Positions 8,566 to 17,721 of a stretch of 64,000 bases of DNA are shown one piece after another. Within the stretch, counting starts at the first letter, position 1. Each line of letters opens with the position of its first letter. Position numbers and translations under genes: made by a program. The DNA is from Natronorubrum tibetense GA33. Lineage in GTDB: Archaea > Halobacteriota > Halobacteria > Halobacteriales > Natrialbaceae. The stretch spans positions 1,903,105-1,967,104 of the forward strand of contig NZ_KB913017.1 of assembly GCF_000383975.1 (NCBI RefSeq). The letters are read 5' to 3'. A model generated the notes under the pieces. That model saw only the letters and a program-made list of their open reading frames with translations, was not told the DNA's origin and did not search any database.

Positions 8566-9321
8566 ATGGACGACGACGGACTGAACGCCGCTCGAGTCGA
8601 CGCCGAACGCGAACCGGCGTCCGACGCAGATCAGGACGCCCAATCTCCCTCCGATTCGGACCCTTCCCCTGAATCGAACGCTCCTCCTGAATCGGACTCT
8701 CGGTCCGGAACGCCCGAAACGACTCCCGACGAGGGTGACAGCGAGGCGAGCAACGACGGTGCCGACGAGGCGAGTAGCGACGGCCCGATGCCGAACGTCC
8801 CGGATCCCGAACCGGAGGAATCTGATGTCCCGGAGGACGTCCAGAAGTACGCCCGGTTCACGAAAATGGACGGCGCGCAGTACGACCGGGTCAACGAGTT
8901 CCTGCGCGACAGAACCTACATCACCGCCCGCGAGTGGGCCATCGCCCGCCTCTGTTCGGACTTCCGCACCGAGACCGGCGTCGAGATGACCAAGATCGGC
9001 GAGAACCTGCCCGAACTCGTCCCGTTCATGACCGACACCTACACGCCACAGGCGGTCAACCAGGCCCGATCCTCCTTCGAGGACAAGGTCCGGACGGCCG
9101 GCGCGACCTTCCTCTACGGCGCGATGTGTGATTTCTTCACCGCCGAGGAACTCGACGACGTGATGTACGAGTCGACCGAGGTCGCCAAGTTCCTGCTGGA
9201 AGTGGAGGGCGTCGACCTCTCCGTCGAGGACGAACTCGAGGCCGAAGAGCGAATCTCGAGTGTCATGCGTGAAGTTCGTGCAGCCAGCGAGGAACTGCGG
9301 GAACAGGAAGACGAGGAGTAA
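8566..9321 (+). CDS. DUF5806 family protein
   Basis: Acidic soluble protein of 251 aa. Residues 1-95 are low-complexity and disordered (Ser/Asp/Glu/Pro). The conserved part (about 100-240) begins with VPEDVQKYARFTKMDGAQYD and continues as a helical domain with TPQAVNQARSSF and FFTAEELDDVMYES. This corresponds to a haloarchaea-restricted uncharacterised family. The ATG at 8566 is preferred over the ATG at 8533 because the latter adds a non-conserved Cys-containing extension. It is divergent from the thiolase gene. Confidence 0.75.
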   Translation: MDDDGLNAARVDAEREPASDADQDAQSPSDSDPSPESNAPPESDSRSGTPETTPDEGDSEASNDGADEASSDGPMPNVPDPEPEESDVPEDVQKYARFTKMDGAQYDRVNEFLRDRTYITAREWAIARLCSDFRTETGVEMTKIGENLPELVPFMTDTYTPQAVNQARSSFEDKVRTAGATFLYGAMCDFFTAEELDDVMYESTEVAKFLLEVEGVDLSVEDELEAEERISSVMREVRAASEELREQEDEE

Positions 9322-9695
9322 CTCGTCCCGCGTTCGGCCGCGGCTCGAGGGCGAACCGATACGGACGAATCGCCCGGTTACCGCGTATAAGGGGGTCCCT
9401 GTCCACTGTTGTTCGTGAGCGAACGATCGATTTCGTCGGTAGGTCGTCGTTCTCGCGGCGAACGCCGGTCGGCTCGACGCCCACTATGCGAGTCGTTCAC
9501 GCTGCAGGCGTCGAACGACGCGTGGCTATTGCCATTCGTTGCGGATCGACACCGCCCGTAGACCCAATGGGTGGAGTAGTCACGGCCCTACGACTATCTC
9601 GCGTTCGGCAACGGTTAGTGCAGTTACGTGATCGGACTCCCCGTTTTTCGTAGTAAATTCGATACAAATAGTGTCTGTCATCAATAGCGAGTTGG
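9322..9695. other. Intergenic region, nothing convincing
   Basis: A 374-bp gap upstream of a Tat-exported protein gene. The right end becomes AT-richer (TAAATTCGATACAAATAG near 9653-9670), about 27-45 bp before the ATG at 9696, a plausible TATA/BRE region for that gene. I see no RNA gene, repeat or credible small frame elsewhere. Confidence 0.45.
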
Positions 9696-10670
9696 ATGTC
9701 TACGAATACGACGGATACGGAACCCCGTGCGGCTGACGACCCTCGCAGTGACGAATCGAACGAGCAATCGACCGGTAGCGGTCTAACCCGACGCCGGACG
9801 CTGCAGCTTGGAACCCTCGCCGGGGCCGGCAGTCTGCTCGGTGTGACCGGTCTCGGAACCGATGCTGCGGCTGCGAGCTGTGACCGACCGGATTCGATCG
9901 TCCACCTCGACTACGACGACTACGGGAACTGGGAAGAGCTCTACTGCGTGTCGAACGGCGACCCCGACAACATGACGATCGTTTCCGACCCGACGGCGTC
10001 CGGAGAGAGCGCTTTGCAACTCCGGATCCGCGAAGACGACCACTGGGGCGTGAGTACGCACTACGACTTCGAGGACGGACTGTTCGAACTCAACGGGCGC
10101 GTCACCTTCGCACTCAACACCAACTGGACGATGGGCGGCCGCAACGCGCCATCGAACTGTCGGCTCTGGAACTGTGCGATCGCCCGCGGCGAAGGGAGTG
10201 CCGGGGGCGGTATCCCCGACGGCACTAACGGCTGGAGTAATCGCCTGTACGTGACCGATAGAGGCACTGACCCGAACGGTCCGTTCCACCTCCTCTCGAA
10301 CACGTACCACATGGGCAACGGCGACGGCACCGGGGATCACGATTACCTCCTCGATGGCGAGAAATACGCGCGGGGATCGCCCGAGATCGAATCTGGCGTG
10401 TGGTACGATTTCGAGTACTACGTGTGCACAAATACGATCACCAACGACGAGGCGAACGCCGACGGAATTGTTCGATACTGGCTCGACGACGAACTCGTTT
10501 TCGAACGTGAGAACTTCCAATTCACAACGGACCACGCCGATAACATCATCGACACGAACGGCCCCGTCGGCCACTACGGCGGGCGATACACCGCGCCACA
10601 AACCCTCTATGCGTACTACGACGACCACTCGATGGCGCTCAACGGCGAGTTCGAGTTCGATTCGTGCTGA
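9696..10670 (+). CDS. Tat-exported polysaccharide lyase-like protein
   Basis: Secreted protein of 324 aa. The N-terminus has a Tat signal (TRRRTLQLGTLAGAGSLLG, 31-49) ending near AAAAS-C (57-62). The mature part is rich in Trp, Tyr, Asn and Gly and looks like a concanavalin-A-type beta jelly roll. Segments such as LFELNGRVTFALNTNW, GWSNRLYV and GVWYDFEYYV are reminiscent of polysaccharide lyase families of the PL14/PL20 type (alginate or glucuronan lyases). It is monocistronic, with its TATA-like region just upstream. The fold is inferred from pattern only; substrate unknown. Confidence 0.65.
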   Translation: MSTNTTDTEPRAADDPRSDESNEQSTGSGLTRRRTLQLGTLAGAGSLLGVTGLGTDAAAASCDRPDSIVHLDYDDYGNWEELYCVSNGDPDNMTIVSDPTASGESALQLRIREDDHWGVSTHYDFEDGLFELNGRVTFALNTNWTMGGRNAPSNCRLWNCAIARGEGSAGGGIPDGTNGWSNRLYVTDRGTDPNGPFHLLSNTYHMGNGDGTGDHDYLLDGEKYARGSPEIESGVWYDFEYYVCTNTITNDEANADGIVRYWLDDELVFERENFQFTTDHADNIIDTNGPVGHYGGRYTAPQTLYAYYDDHSMALNGEFEFDSC

Positions 10671-10719
10671 ACAGTTCCGGCTGGCCGGAATAACCGCCGG
10701 TCGAGCGGAAGACGTCCCC

Positions 10720-11217
10720 TTACTGACTCCACTCCCGGACGTCGGATTCCTCGAGAAACAGCGACGGATCGTCGTGCGAGAAGCTGACCCAGCCGTCGTC
10801 CGCCGGCGTGGCGGTCGTCACGTGAAGGAGGAGTTCCTCCGCCCGCAGCGCCGTCTCGAAGACGGCTCTCGAGTCGTCGAGATCGTATTTCAAGGGGACG
10901 AACACGGCCGTCTCCGTTTCGTCGTCGCGCTCGACCGCGAGGGCGACCCGCTGCTCGGTGTCGCTCTCGGGCGGGCGGTAGTAGACGTCCGCCGTCGTGA
11001 CGGTGACCTCGCTGCTCTCGATGAGCCGCTCGAGGAACTCGTACTCGTCGGGCGACACCTCCACGTCGAACCCGGTCCGTTCCTCGCCGTCGACCGGCGA
11101 GACGGCGTCGGGCTCGAGGACGATCGCGTCCCAGCCGTTCTCCTGGTACTCCTCGGCGATCGCCGTCGCGTCCTCGAGGACGGCCGTCCACTGCGAGTCG
11201 GCCGCGTCCGTCGTCAT
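10720..11217 (-). CDS. Conserved haloarchaeal protein (DUF7529-like)
   Basis: Soluble acidic protein of 165 aa, opening MTTDAADSQWTAVLEDATA. It alternates strands and helices, with a central VEVSPDEYEFLERLIESSEV and a hydrophobic strand AVFVPLKYDL. No signal peptide, membrane helix or metal ligands are seen. The pattern fits a small family found in haloarchaea, which I recall as DUF7529, but the assignment is tentative. It is convergent with the lyase-like gene and separated by about 160 bp from the lipoate ligase-family gene on the same strand. Confidence 0.6.
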   Translation of the reverse strand: MTTDAADSQWTAVLEDATAIAEEYQENGWDAIVLEPDAVSPVDGEERTGFDVEVSPDEYEFLERLIESSEVTVTTADVYYRPPESDTEQRVALAVERDDETETAVFVPLKYDLDDSRAVFETALRAEELLLHVTTATPADDGWVSFSHDDPSLFLEESDVREWSQ

Positions 11218-11375
11218 CGTCCTCCCTCCGCGGTTGGTCGGGCTCGAGTCATACTCGTCTCCGACGGTACCGAGAGGAAAAACCTTGTCTCATCGCCACG
11301 ACGGCGCGCCGTCGGCGTCCGTCGTTCGCCCACTATCGGCCGCCGAACGTGGGATCCGGCACCTATCGGACCGTC

Positions 11376-12107
11376 TCAATTGCTGCCGAGTTCGGTCACG
11401 GAGTCGACCGTCACGGCCGGTCGTTCGTCGCCGACGAGAGCGTCCTCGAGTGCTGAGCGAACGATCGCGGGGTCCGAGGGCCCGCCCGCGTCTGCGACGG
11501 TGCCGACCGTCTCGGGGTCGAACGGCACTGCGAGCGCGCCGTAGACCGACTCGAGGACGGCCGCGATCCCCTCGCGATTCGAAACCAGGACGCAGCCGGC
11601 GACCACCGCGGCGTTCTGACGAACGCGCTGGGCGATGCCGACGACCTTGCGCTGGCGGCCGGTTGCATCCGTCAGCGACAGCGAGTGCGTCCCGGGACAG
11701 AACGAGTCGTCGGGTTCGCCGCGGGTCGGCTCGAGCGATTCGCCGTCGGACTCGAGTTTCCCAAGCGCCTCCTCGACGGCGGTCGTGACGCGCTCGTATC
11801 GATCGTCGGTCCCTCGCCGAAAGTCCGCGACCGGTTCCGCGCTGGCGAACGCGAGCGCCGTCTTCCCGTCGTACGCTACCGCTCGCCCGCCGACGTCACG
11901 ATCGACGGGCGGGAAGCCGCGCTCTCGAGCGCGCTCGCGGGCCCGATCGTAGCCCTCGAGTCGCTGGTCCCGTCTGCCGAACGCGACTTGCCGGTGGGGC
12001 GTCCAGACTCGAACGGCGGGGTCGCCGTCGGCGGCCGTCGAGAGCAGTCGCCGGGTCACGTCGCGGTCGGTCTCGATCGTCGCCGCGCGGCCGCGAAGCA
12101 CTCGCAT
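11376..12107 (-). CDS. Lipoate/biotin-protein ligase A family protein
   Basis: Protein of 243 aa related to LplA/BirA-type cofactor acyltransferases. It has the family beginning AAVRVWTPHRQVAFGRRD-like segment (about 30-48) and the ligand-loop motif DRDVGGRAVAYDG (about 69-81), equivalent to the R-R-x-x-G-G-G-x-V-x-H/Y-D loop of lipoate ligases. A later CPGTHSL and GRQRKVVGIAQRVRQNA segment contains the catalytic Lys region. Haloarchaea use lipoate ligases to modify E2 subunits and GcvH. The start is the only ATG at the homology boundary (12107). Substrate (lipoate, octanoate or other) is unproven. Confidence 0.8.
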   Translation of the reverse strand: MRVLRGRAATIETDRDVTRRLLSTAADGDPAVRVWTPHRQVAFGRRDQRLEGYDRARERARERGFPPVDRDVGGRAVAYDGKTALAFASAEPVADFRRGTDDRYERVTTAVEEALGKLESDGESLEPTRGEPDDSFCPGTHSLSLTDATGRQRKVVGIAQRVRQNAAVVAGCVLVSNREGIAAVLESVYGALAVPFDPETVGTVADAGGPSDPAIVRSALEDALVGDERPAVTVDSVTELGSN

Positions 12108-12169
12108 CGGCCCGAGGTTGGTCCCGACGGACCTAAACGCTCCCGCTGCGCAGTCGGTACTGACAACCG

Positions 12170-13069
12170 ATGGCCGTAACGCTCCCCGAGGCGCTGCTGG
12201 GGCAGTATCAGCGCTTCTCGCTGTACAATTCGCCGTACCCCGCCCACGACGAGGGCTGTGCGATCGACTGCTACCCCGGCACGCTTCGGGACGGCCGCAC
12301 GACTGCGGCACCGAGTCCGGTCTCGGGAACGGTTCTCGAGACCAGAGCCGTCCGCGCGCCGTCGAAACCCTACGCGCCCGAGCACGACTACCTGATTCTG
12401 GTCGAGTGTGACGGCCCCGGAGACCTCGCGGGGCTGACGGCCAGAATCCTCCACGTCGAGCCGTCGGTCGAAGCGGGGGAACGAGTGGAGCGAGGGGACT
12501 CGCTGGGAACGCTCGTCCGCGCGGGCTTTTTCGCCCCCTGGGTCGACAACCACCTCCACGTCGGCTTTCGGGGTCCCGACCAGAACCCGCACCGGGCATC
12601 GGGATCGCTCCCGCTCGAGGTGGGCGTCGAGATTCGGCCGCTTGAGTGGGACGGCACCGGAACGGTGGTTTCGACCGGAGAGACGTACGCCGTGCTCGAC
12701 GCGCCGGTCCATCCCGATCCGGGCGAGACGTTCGTGGGAGTTCGGGCCGACGAGGATCGCTCCGACGGTGGCGGGGTGCTCGACGGCGGGCTCCCACACT
12801 ACGACGGTGGCGGGATTCACGGCCGCGACGAGGCGCTCGAGGGGGATCCGACTCCTGTCTCGCTGAACGGCGACCGACTCGGCGTCGCTCGAGGTCGGAC
12901 GATCGAGTGGGACGACGTGGTCGTCACCGCGAACGGCGAGTCGATCACCGGCCTCTCGCTGTTCTGCGCTCGAGACGCCGACTTCGGGGCGAAGCTGATC
13001 TGCCCGGACACGGAATTCGAGGTCGGCGAGAAGGTTCGGGTACGGGTTCGCTCGAGTGTCGACGACTGA
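12170..13069 (+). CDS. M23-peptidase-like (lysostaphin-fold) protein
   Basis: Cytoplasm-type protein of 299 aa with no signal peptide. The first half has a beta-rich lysostaphin/duplicated-hybrid look: HDEGCAIDCYPGTLRDGR, then PSPVSGTVLETRAV, then ARILHVEPSVEAGERVERGD and WVDNHLHVGF. The HDxGCAID and HLHV pieces mirror the H-x3-D and H-x-H zinc ligands of M23 peptidases, but the spacing is not canonical. The C-terminal half is an uncharacterised beta domain. It is divergent from the ligase gene across 62 bp. Function unknown; a peptidase role should not be assumed, since archaea lack murein. Confidence 0.6.
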   Translation: MAVTLPEALLGQYQRFSLYNSPYPAHDEGCAIDCYPGTLRDGRTTAAPSPVSGTVLETRAVRAPSKPYAPEHDYLILVECDGPGDLAGLTARILHVEPSVEAGERVERGDSLGTLVRAGFFAPWVDNHLHVGFRGPDQNPHRASGSLPLEVGVEIRPLEWDGTGTVVSTGETYAVLDAPVHPDPGETFVGVRADEDRSDGGGVLDGGLPHYDGGGIHGRDEALEGDPTPVSLNGDRLGVARGRTIEWDDVVVTANGESITGLSLFCARDADFGAKLICPDTEFEVGEKVRVRVRSSVDD

Positions 13070-13202
13070 TTCTACGCTCGAGTTTGGGCGTCGGTCGCTG
13101 CAGTTCGTTCCCTCGACCACTTCGTGGGCGTAGTGAACGAAGCGATCGTATTGAGGAGTTAGTGAACACGAGCGTGTTGCGCTCGCTGGCGGCAATGGGT
13201 GC

Positions 13203-13451
13203 CACGTCCTCCCCATCCGATTTCTGCTCACGGGCGCTTCGCGCCCGTTCGCATGGTCCGCGGAACCTGCGGTTCCGCGCTACGCTCGCTCCGGCGTCGC
13301 TCGCTCATCCCTAGGAAGACGCTTCGCGTCTTCCACGCAGTCGCTCGTATTACTCGCGACGACCTCGTACGACTTCGGCTCACGGTTCGCTCTCCGCTCA
13401 CCGAGAGCCAGCGCACGCCACCGCACGTTGCTTGGTCGGTTCGGAGTGGTA
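13203..13451 (-). repeat. Hairpin-mosaic intergenic repeat, copy 3
   Basis: Close relative of copy 1: CACGTCCTCCCC start, then hairpins CGGGCGC-TTC-GCGCCCG (13231-13247), CGCGGAACC-TGC-GGTTCCGCG (13259-13279) and GGAAGACGC-TTC-GCGTCTTCC (13314-13334). It then has CGCGACGACCTCG and the terminal GCCACCGCACG about 60 bp from the stop of the minus-strand DUF4385 gene. Loop bases differ from copy 1 while stems are preserved. The convergent gap 13070-13490 contains no other feature. Confidence 0.75.
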
Positions 13452-13490
13452 ACTCCTCTACCTATATCGAGCGCTGCTCGCCATCTGCTC

Positions 13491-14003
13491 CTACTTCGTC
13501 CGTCGTCGCTCTCGGTGGGCGTCTTTCGCCTCGAGATAGGCTTGATCCTCCCGAACGCGCTCCCAGTAGCGCTCGAAGACGAGCGCGGCGGCGCGCTTCT
13601 CGCGGTCGGCCCAGCGCTGGGGCTCGCGCTCGTCGCCACTCGCGGACGCTGTCCGCTCGTCATCCGAGGCGCGTAGCGCCTCGCTCCCGTCCTCGTACTT
13701 TGTTCCGCCGGGATACTTCGCGTAGCGCATCGCCCGCGTATACCCCATCTGGAGGTACTTTCGAGCCATGTCCATTCCGGGAAAGTCGTCGTCCTCGAGG
13801 TAGCGTTCGTACCGCTCGTAGATCGCCTCGGCGGACTCGCGGGCCGCCTCCGCGTCTTTGTACGACCACAGCGGGAGGAGTTCGCTCTTGTACGGTTCGA
13901 CTTTAAACACGCCTTCTTCTCCGCGGCCAATTTCGTACTGGTCAGGGTTCGCTCGGAAGTCGACGTCGTACTCGGGGTCGGTGTCGGACACTGCTATCAC
14001 CAC
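13491..14003 (-). CDS. DUF4385 family protein
   Basis: Protein of 170 aa. The core contains YEIGRGEEGVFKVEPYKSEL (about 22-41), LPLWSYKD and the hallmark FPGMDMARKYLQMGYTRAMR (about 74-93), matching the DUF4385 family found in bacteria, phages and archaea. The tail is charged and Arg-rich. The frame begins with GTG codons at 14003 (GTG-GTG-ATA), so the exact start is uncertain; a GTG start five codons in is possible. No function is established for the family. Its 3' end is next to repeat copy 3. Confidence 0.8.
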   Translation of the reverse strand: MVIAVSDTDPEYDVDFRANPDQYEIGRGEEGVFKVEPYKSELLPLWSYKDAEAARESAEAIYERYERYLEDDDFPGMDMARKYLQMGYTRAMRYAKYPGGTKYEDGSEALRASDDERTASASGDEREPQRWADREKRAAALVFERYWERVREDQAYLEAKDAHRERRRTK

Positions 14004-14144
14004 GGGACCTGTGAGGCAGGCTTGTGTTCGTCTACGGTGCGGGAGACGGGTGAGGACGTTGCTTGCGACCGTTGGTATGAACAGTTTTCAACGGGCAAAC
14101 CCCAAAGCGGAGGCGTAAAGAACGTCGGTCTGGGAGCAACGGAC

Positions 14145-14630
14145 ATGACCGAGGACATGCGGACGACAATGGACGAGTTCGACGACCTCGAGAGTCTGCT
14201 CCAGCACTTCATCGACGAGAATCAGGAATTCCTCTCGTGGATCGGGACGCGCGTCGACGACGTCGGCGACGGCACGATGACGCTCGCGCTTCCCTACGAC
14301 GAGAAGTTGAGCAACACGCGGCCGAACGCGCCGTCGGACGAACGCGCGGATCTCCACGGCGGCGTCGCCGCGACGCTGATCGACACCGTCGGCGGCCTCG
14401 CGCTCCGAACGGAGATGGACGACCCGTTCGGCGCCCGAATCGCAACGATCAACCTGAACGTCAACTACCTCCGGCCCGCCGTTGGCGACCTCTCGGCGAC
14501 GGCGAACGTCGTCCGTCTCGGCGGCAGCGTCGGCGTCAGCGAGATCACCGTCGAGAGCACGACACCGGACGGCGAGACGAAGGAGGTCGCGACCGGACAG
14601 GGTGCCTACCGGGTGTTTCGGCCCGAGTAG
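14145..14630 (+). CDS. PaaI-type hotdog-fold thioesterase
   Basis: Cytoplasmic acyl-CoA thioesterase family protein, 161 aa. The hotdog hallmark is DLHGGVAATLIDTVGGLAL (about 66-84), with the HGG turn and the acidic residue of the catalytic helix. It is followed by ATINLNVNYLRPAVGDLSA (about 97-115) and the terminal ATGQGAYRVF. Three in-frame ATGs lie close together (14145, 14157, 14169); I used the first because TGACC-ATG context and charge pattern fit. The gene is divergent from the DUF4385 gene. Acyl substrate unknown. Confidence 0.85.
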   Translation: MTEDMRTTMDEFDDLESLLQHFIDENQEFLSWIGTRVDDVGDGTMTLALPYDEKLSNTRPNAPSDERADLHGGVAATLIDTVGGLALRTEMDDPFGARIATINLNVNYLRPAVGDLSATANVVRLGGSVGVSEITVESTTPDGETKEVATGQGAYRVFRPE

Positions 14631-14699
14631 AATCGTCGTCTAGGCCCACGGCGAACCGACGGATCGAGACCCGGCCTGCGCGCTCGCGAAGACCAACGT

Positions 14700-14858
14700 C
14701 TAGCTCTCGATACCGGGTGTCTCATCGGCTAACTCGTCGCGATTCCGGCTCCGAGCACTGATCCAGAGGCGTCCGTGGAGGTAACAGCCGATCGCCGCGA
14801 CGAGGAGGAAGTAGCCGTAGATAGCCGTTTCGACGAGTGGAGGGACCGACTCGAGCAT
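14700..14858 (-). CDS. Micro-gene: single-helix membrane protein (52 aa)
   Basis: Read directly from the complement: ATG at 14858-14856, TAG at 14702-14700. The product has a short N-terminus (MLESVPPLVETA), one clear membrane helix (IYGYFLLVAAIGCYLHG, about 13-29), then a positively charged exit (RLWISARSRNRDE) and an acidic tail. Codons are C/G-rich at third positions. The topology suggests an outside N-terminus and a cytoplasmic C-terminus. It is followed upstream on the same strand by another membrane micro-gene, so the two may be co-transcribed. Family not recognised. Confidence 0.6.
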   Translation of the reverse strand: MLESVPPLVETAIYGYFLLVAAIGCYLHGRLWISARSRNRDELADETPGIES

Positions 14859-14933
14859 CGGTTTTCGGTACAGTCTCGTCGGCGATACGGTTGCACCTGA
14901 ACTTCGACACGCTTCTTAGGCGTTTGCGGCCGG

Positions 14934-15095
14934 TTAGGCGTTCGAGACCATCCAGTACCGCACGCCGAGGTAGATCATGACGATGCCGAACGTAACCGCG
15001 AACAGCGGTGAGCCGTCCATCGCCGCGTAGACCAGCGCGACCGCGTTCAGCGCGATCCCGACGACGTACATCGTCTGCATTCGTCGCTCGTTCAT
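14934..15095 (-). CDS. Micro-gene: two-helix membrane protein (53 aa)
   Basis: Complement frame from ATG at 15095 to TAA at 14934. The product starts MNERRMQTMYVVGIALNAVA and continues with a second hydrophobic helix (LFAVTFGIVMIYLGVRYW, about 31-48) after a DGSP turn. Basic residues at the N-terminus favour an in-in hairpin. Third codon positions are almost all G or C, which is strong coding evidence for so short a frame. It lies 75 bp before the 52-aa membrane micro-gene. Function unknown. Confidence 0.6.
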   Translation of the reverse strand: MNERRMQTMYVVGIALNAVALVYAAMDGSPLFAVTFGIVMIYLGVRYWMVSNA

Positions 15096-15273
15096 ACGGT
15101 CCCACCCGTGTCGTCCGCGAGGCGTTCGAGCACCCCGTCTCGAGGTTGCCGAGAGATTCTCATACCACGTTCTTGGGACCGGGGGTAGAAAACGCTCTCA
15201 CTTCGGGTCGATCCGCGATCACCGATCGATGGACGAAGCCGCTGCGTCTCGCCCGCTTCTCCATCACCTCCGC

Positions 15274-15852
15274 TTACTCGTCGCCGAATGCGAGATTGTC
15301 GCTGTCGACGACCTCGCCAAACAGCCAGTCGGCGTGGTCGATAGCGTACGCTTTGTGGTCGTCCTCGATCGCGCCGATGCAGTCTTCGACCATGAGCGGC
15401 CGGAAGTCTCGTAGCCCAGCACTGCCACCGGTGTGGAGCACGCAGACGTTCGCGAGGGTGCCACAGAGCACGAGATCGTCGATCCCGCGGGCGTTTAGCC
15501 AGCCCTCGAGTTCCGTGTTGTAGAAGGCGTCGTAGGTGTGTTTCTCGACGACGTGGTCGTCCTCCTCGACGGTGAGTTCGTCGACGATGTCGGCCTCCCA
15601 CGACCCCTCGAGGACGTGTTCGCCCCACTGCTCGAACTCGTCGTAGTAGTGGGCGTCGTCGAACTGTTCGGGCGGGTGGATGTCTCGCGTGTAGATCACC
15701 TGCAGGTCGGCCTCGCGGGCCCGTTCGACGAGGTCGGCGATTGGCTCGATGACGGTTTCGCTGCCCGGCGCGTACAGCGAGCCGTCTGGGTGACAAAAGC
15801 CGTTTTGCATGTCCACGACCACGACCGCGGTGTCGGCTGGCTCGAGGTCCAT
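15274..15852 (-). CDS. Isochorismatase-family hydrolase (nicotinamidase-like)
   Basis: Cysteine hydrolase of 192 aa. The catalytic triad of the family is visible: D14 (VVVDMQNGFC), K104 (VVEKHTYDAF) and C137 (GTLANVCVLHT). The cis-peptide neighbourhood around C137 is conserved. HPDGSLYAPGSE and the D/H residues in TRDIHPPEQFDD (56-67) would place the metal site of nicotinamidases. Nicotinamidase would feed nicotinate to the phosphoribosyltransferase encoded at 21.2 kb, giving NAD salvage, but other amide or ether substrates are possible. Start at the ATG at 15852 (MDLEPADTAV). Confidence 0.85.
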   Translation of the reverse strand: MDLEPADTAVVVVDMQNGFCHPDGSLYAPGSETVIEPIADLVERAREADLQVIYTRDIHPPEQFDDAHYYDEFEQWGEHVLEGSWEADIVDELTVEEDDHVVEKHTYDAFYNTELEGWLNARGIDDLVLCGTLANVCVLHTGGSAGLRDFRPLMVEDCIGAIEDDHKAYAIDHADWLFGEVVDSDNLAFGDE

Positions 15853-16013
15853 AACTATCGTCTTCTACGGACTCGCCGGCAAAAACGTTCGTGACGGGAC
15901 GGCCGTCGCCGGGGACGCCATTTCGCGGGCAGGCGTGACCGAGAGCCGACGAGTCCAGCACCAACCAGCGGCCTTTTTACACTCCTTTCCTTACTGCCTG
16001 TCAACGCTTCCAA

Positions 16014-17642
16014 ATGACGGCCACACTGACGCGAACGCGGTTCCTCGCCGCGCTGGTCGCGGTGTCGATGCTCGCACTGCTGTTCGTCGCGGCCAGCGGC
16101 GCGGTTCCGCTGTTGCCCGCGGGCGACTCCGCCGACCGGCCCGACGATCCGTCCACCGAAGACACCGTCGGCTACGTTGAGGGCTACTGGCACGACGACG
16201 AACTGGACGTCGACGACCGTGACGACGCCGCCATCGAAGACGAGGACGAACTCGAGTCGGTGATCTACCGATCGATGGCGCGCGTCGAGGAGATCCGCGG
16301 GCTGACCTTCGAGGACGAGGTCCCGGTCGACGTCATCTCCCGCGAGGAGTTCCAGGAGGACCACGAGGAACTGTTCGTCGAACTCTCCGCGGACGAACGG
16401 GTTCAACAGAACGTCACCTACGAGGCGCTGTTCATGGTTGACAGCGAGACCGACGCGGAGGCGGCACTCGAGGCCATGTACGGCGATAGCGTCGGCGGCT
16501 ACTACGACCCGAGTGCGAACGAGATCGTCCTCGTTTCGGACAGTCCCGAGTCGCCCGAGGTGGACGAGGTGATCCTCGGCCACGAACTGCTTCACGCCTT
16601 GCAGGATCAGCACTTCGACCTCTCGGGGTACGACCGCGAGACCATCGATCAGGACAACGCGAAAAACGGGCTGATCGAGGGCGACGCCGTGACGGTGGAA
16701 ACCGAGTACGACCGTAATTGCGGGGTCGAGTGGGATTGTCTTCCCGAGACCAACGCGCAGCCGACTCAACCGAGTGACATCAACTGGGGTATCTACGCGA
16801 TGCTCATCCACCCCTACGACGAAGGACCGGAGTACGTCGACTTCCTGCTCGAGGCCGACGACGGGTGGTCCGCAGTCGACGCGGCCTACGACGATCCGCC
16901 ACAGCATTCCGCCGAGGTGATCCACCCCGACGAAGACCGTGAGATGGCCGACGTTAGTGTCGAAGACGAGTCCGCCGACTCTTGGGAACCGTTCGAGGTC
17001 GACGGCGAGGTCGCGACTGAGACGGTAGGCGAAGCGGGAATGGTCGCGATGTTCGGCGGGAACGCGCCCGACCCGAACCAGCCGTCGGTGATCGAGGACG
17101 AGGACTTCCTCACCCCCGATTTCCGCATCGACTACGATCAGCCGTATACGGACGGCTGGGCGGGCGACCAACTCGTTACCTACGTCGATTCGGACGCGGC
17201 GGCGAACGGAACGCCCGCAACCGAGGAGACCGGCTTTGTCTGGCAGACCGAGTGGACCTCGAGCGAGGACGCCGACCAGTTCGTCGACGGCTACGGCGAG
17301 TTGCTCGAGATCAACGACGCCGAGGCCGTCGACGACCGCGACGGTCTCTACGAAATCGACGGCGCATACCCCGGCGCGTACGCCGTCCAGACGGATGGCG
17401 AGACGGTAACGGTCGTTCGCGCGCCGTCGGTCGACGAACTGGACGATATCGAAGCGGGAGTCACCGCCGGTAGCGAGTCGACCGACGGGTCCGACGAGAC
17501 GAGCGAGTCGGACGAGACTGATGGAACGGAAAGTGAGGACGATGACAGTGCGGCCAACGACGACTCCATTCCCGGGTTCGCCGCCCCCGGTGCGGTGATC
17601 GCCATCGTGGCCGCCGTGCTCGCGGCGCGCGTCCGGAACTGA
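16014..17642 (+). CDS. Hvo_1808-type surface protein, metalloprotease-like, PGF-CTERM
   Basis: Exported protein of 542 aa. It has a Sec-type signal or anchor (about 9-31) and a gluzincin-like zinc site with H190-E191-x2-H194 (GHELLHALQDQHF) and a likely third ligand E223 (NGLIEGDA). An acidic low-complexity linker (about 480-515) precedes a C-terminal IPGFAAPGAV motif plus helix and Arg, the PGF-CTERM signal. This signal is processed by archaeosortase A for lipid anchoring. The protein resembles the haloarchaeal Hvo_1808 surface family. A paralogue with a different anchor follows immediately. Protease activity is inferred from the motif. Confidence 0.82.
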   Translation: MTATLTRTRFLAALVAVSMLALLFVAASGAVPLLPAGDSADRPDDPSTEDTVGYVEGYWHDDELDVDDRDDAAIEDEDELESVIYRSMARVEEIRGLTFEDEVPVDVISREEFQEDHEELFVELSADERVQQNVTYEALFMVDSETDAEAALEAMYGDSVGGYYDPSANEIVLVSDSPESPEVDEVILGHELLHALQDQHFDLSGYDRETIDQDNAKNGLIEGDAVTVETEYDRNCGVEWDCLPETNAQPTQPSDINWGIYAMLIHPYDEGPEYVDFLLEADDGWSAVDAAYDDPPQHSAEVIHPDEDREMADVSVEDESADSWEPFEVDGEVATETVGEAGMVAMFGGNAPDPNQPSVIEDEDFLTPDFRIDYDQPYTDGWAGDQLVTYVDSDAAANGTPATEETGFVWQTEWTSSEDADQFVDGYGELLEINDAEAVDDRDGLYEIDGAYPGAYAVQTDGETVTVVRAPSVDELDDIEAGVTAGSESTDGSDETSESDETDGTESEDDDSAANDDSIPGFAAPGAVIAIVAAVLAARVRN

Positions 17643-17721
17643 GCGCTGTGGGTAGTCAGCGGATGCGCTCGAACCGCGGCGAGCGATGAACCTATGGCCC
17701 CGCCCTCGAAAGAGGTGCTCG

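Noticed and set aside
12170-13069. A true murein-type M23 endopeptidase
   Set aside because: Archaea have no murein, and the His/Asp spacing is not canonical. I kept only the fold-level description.
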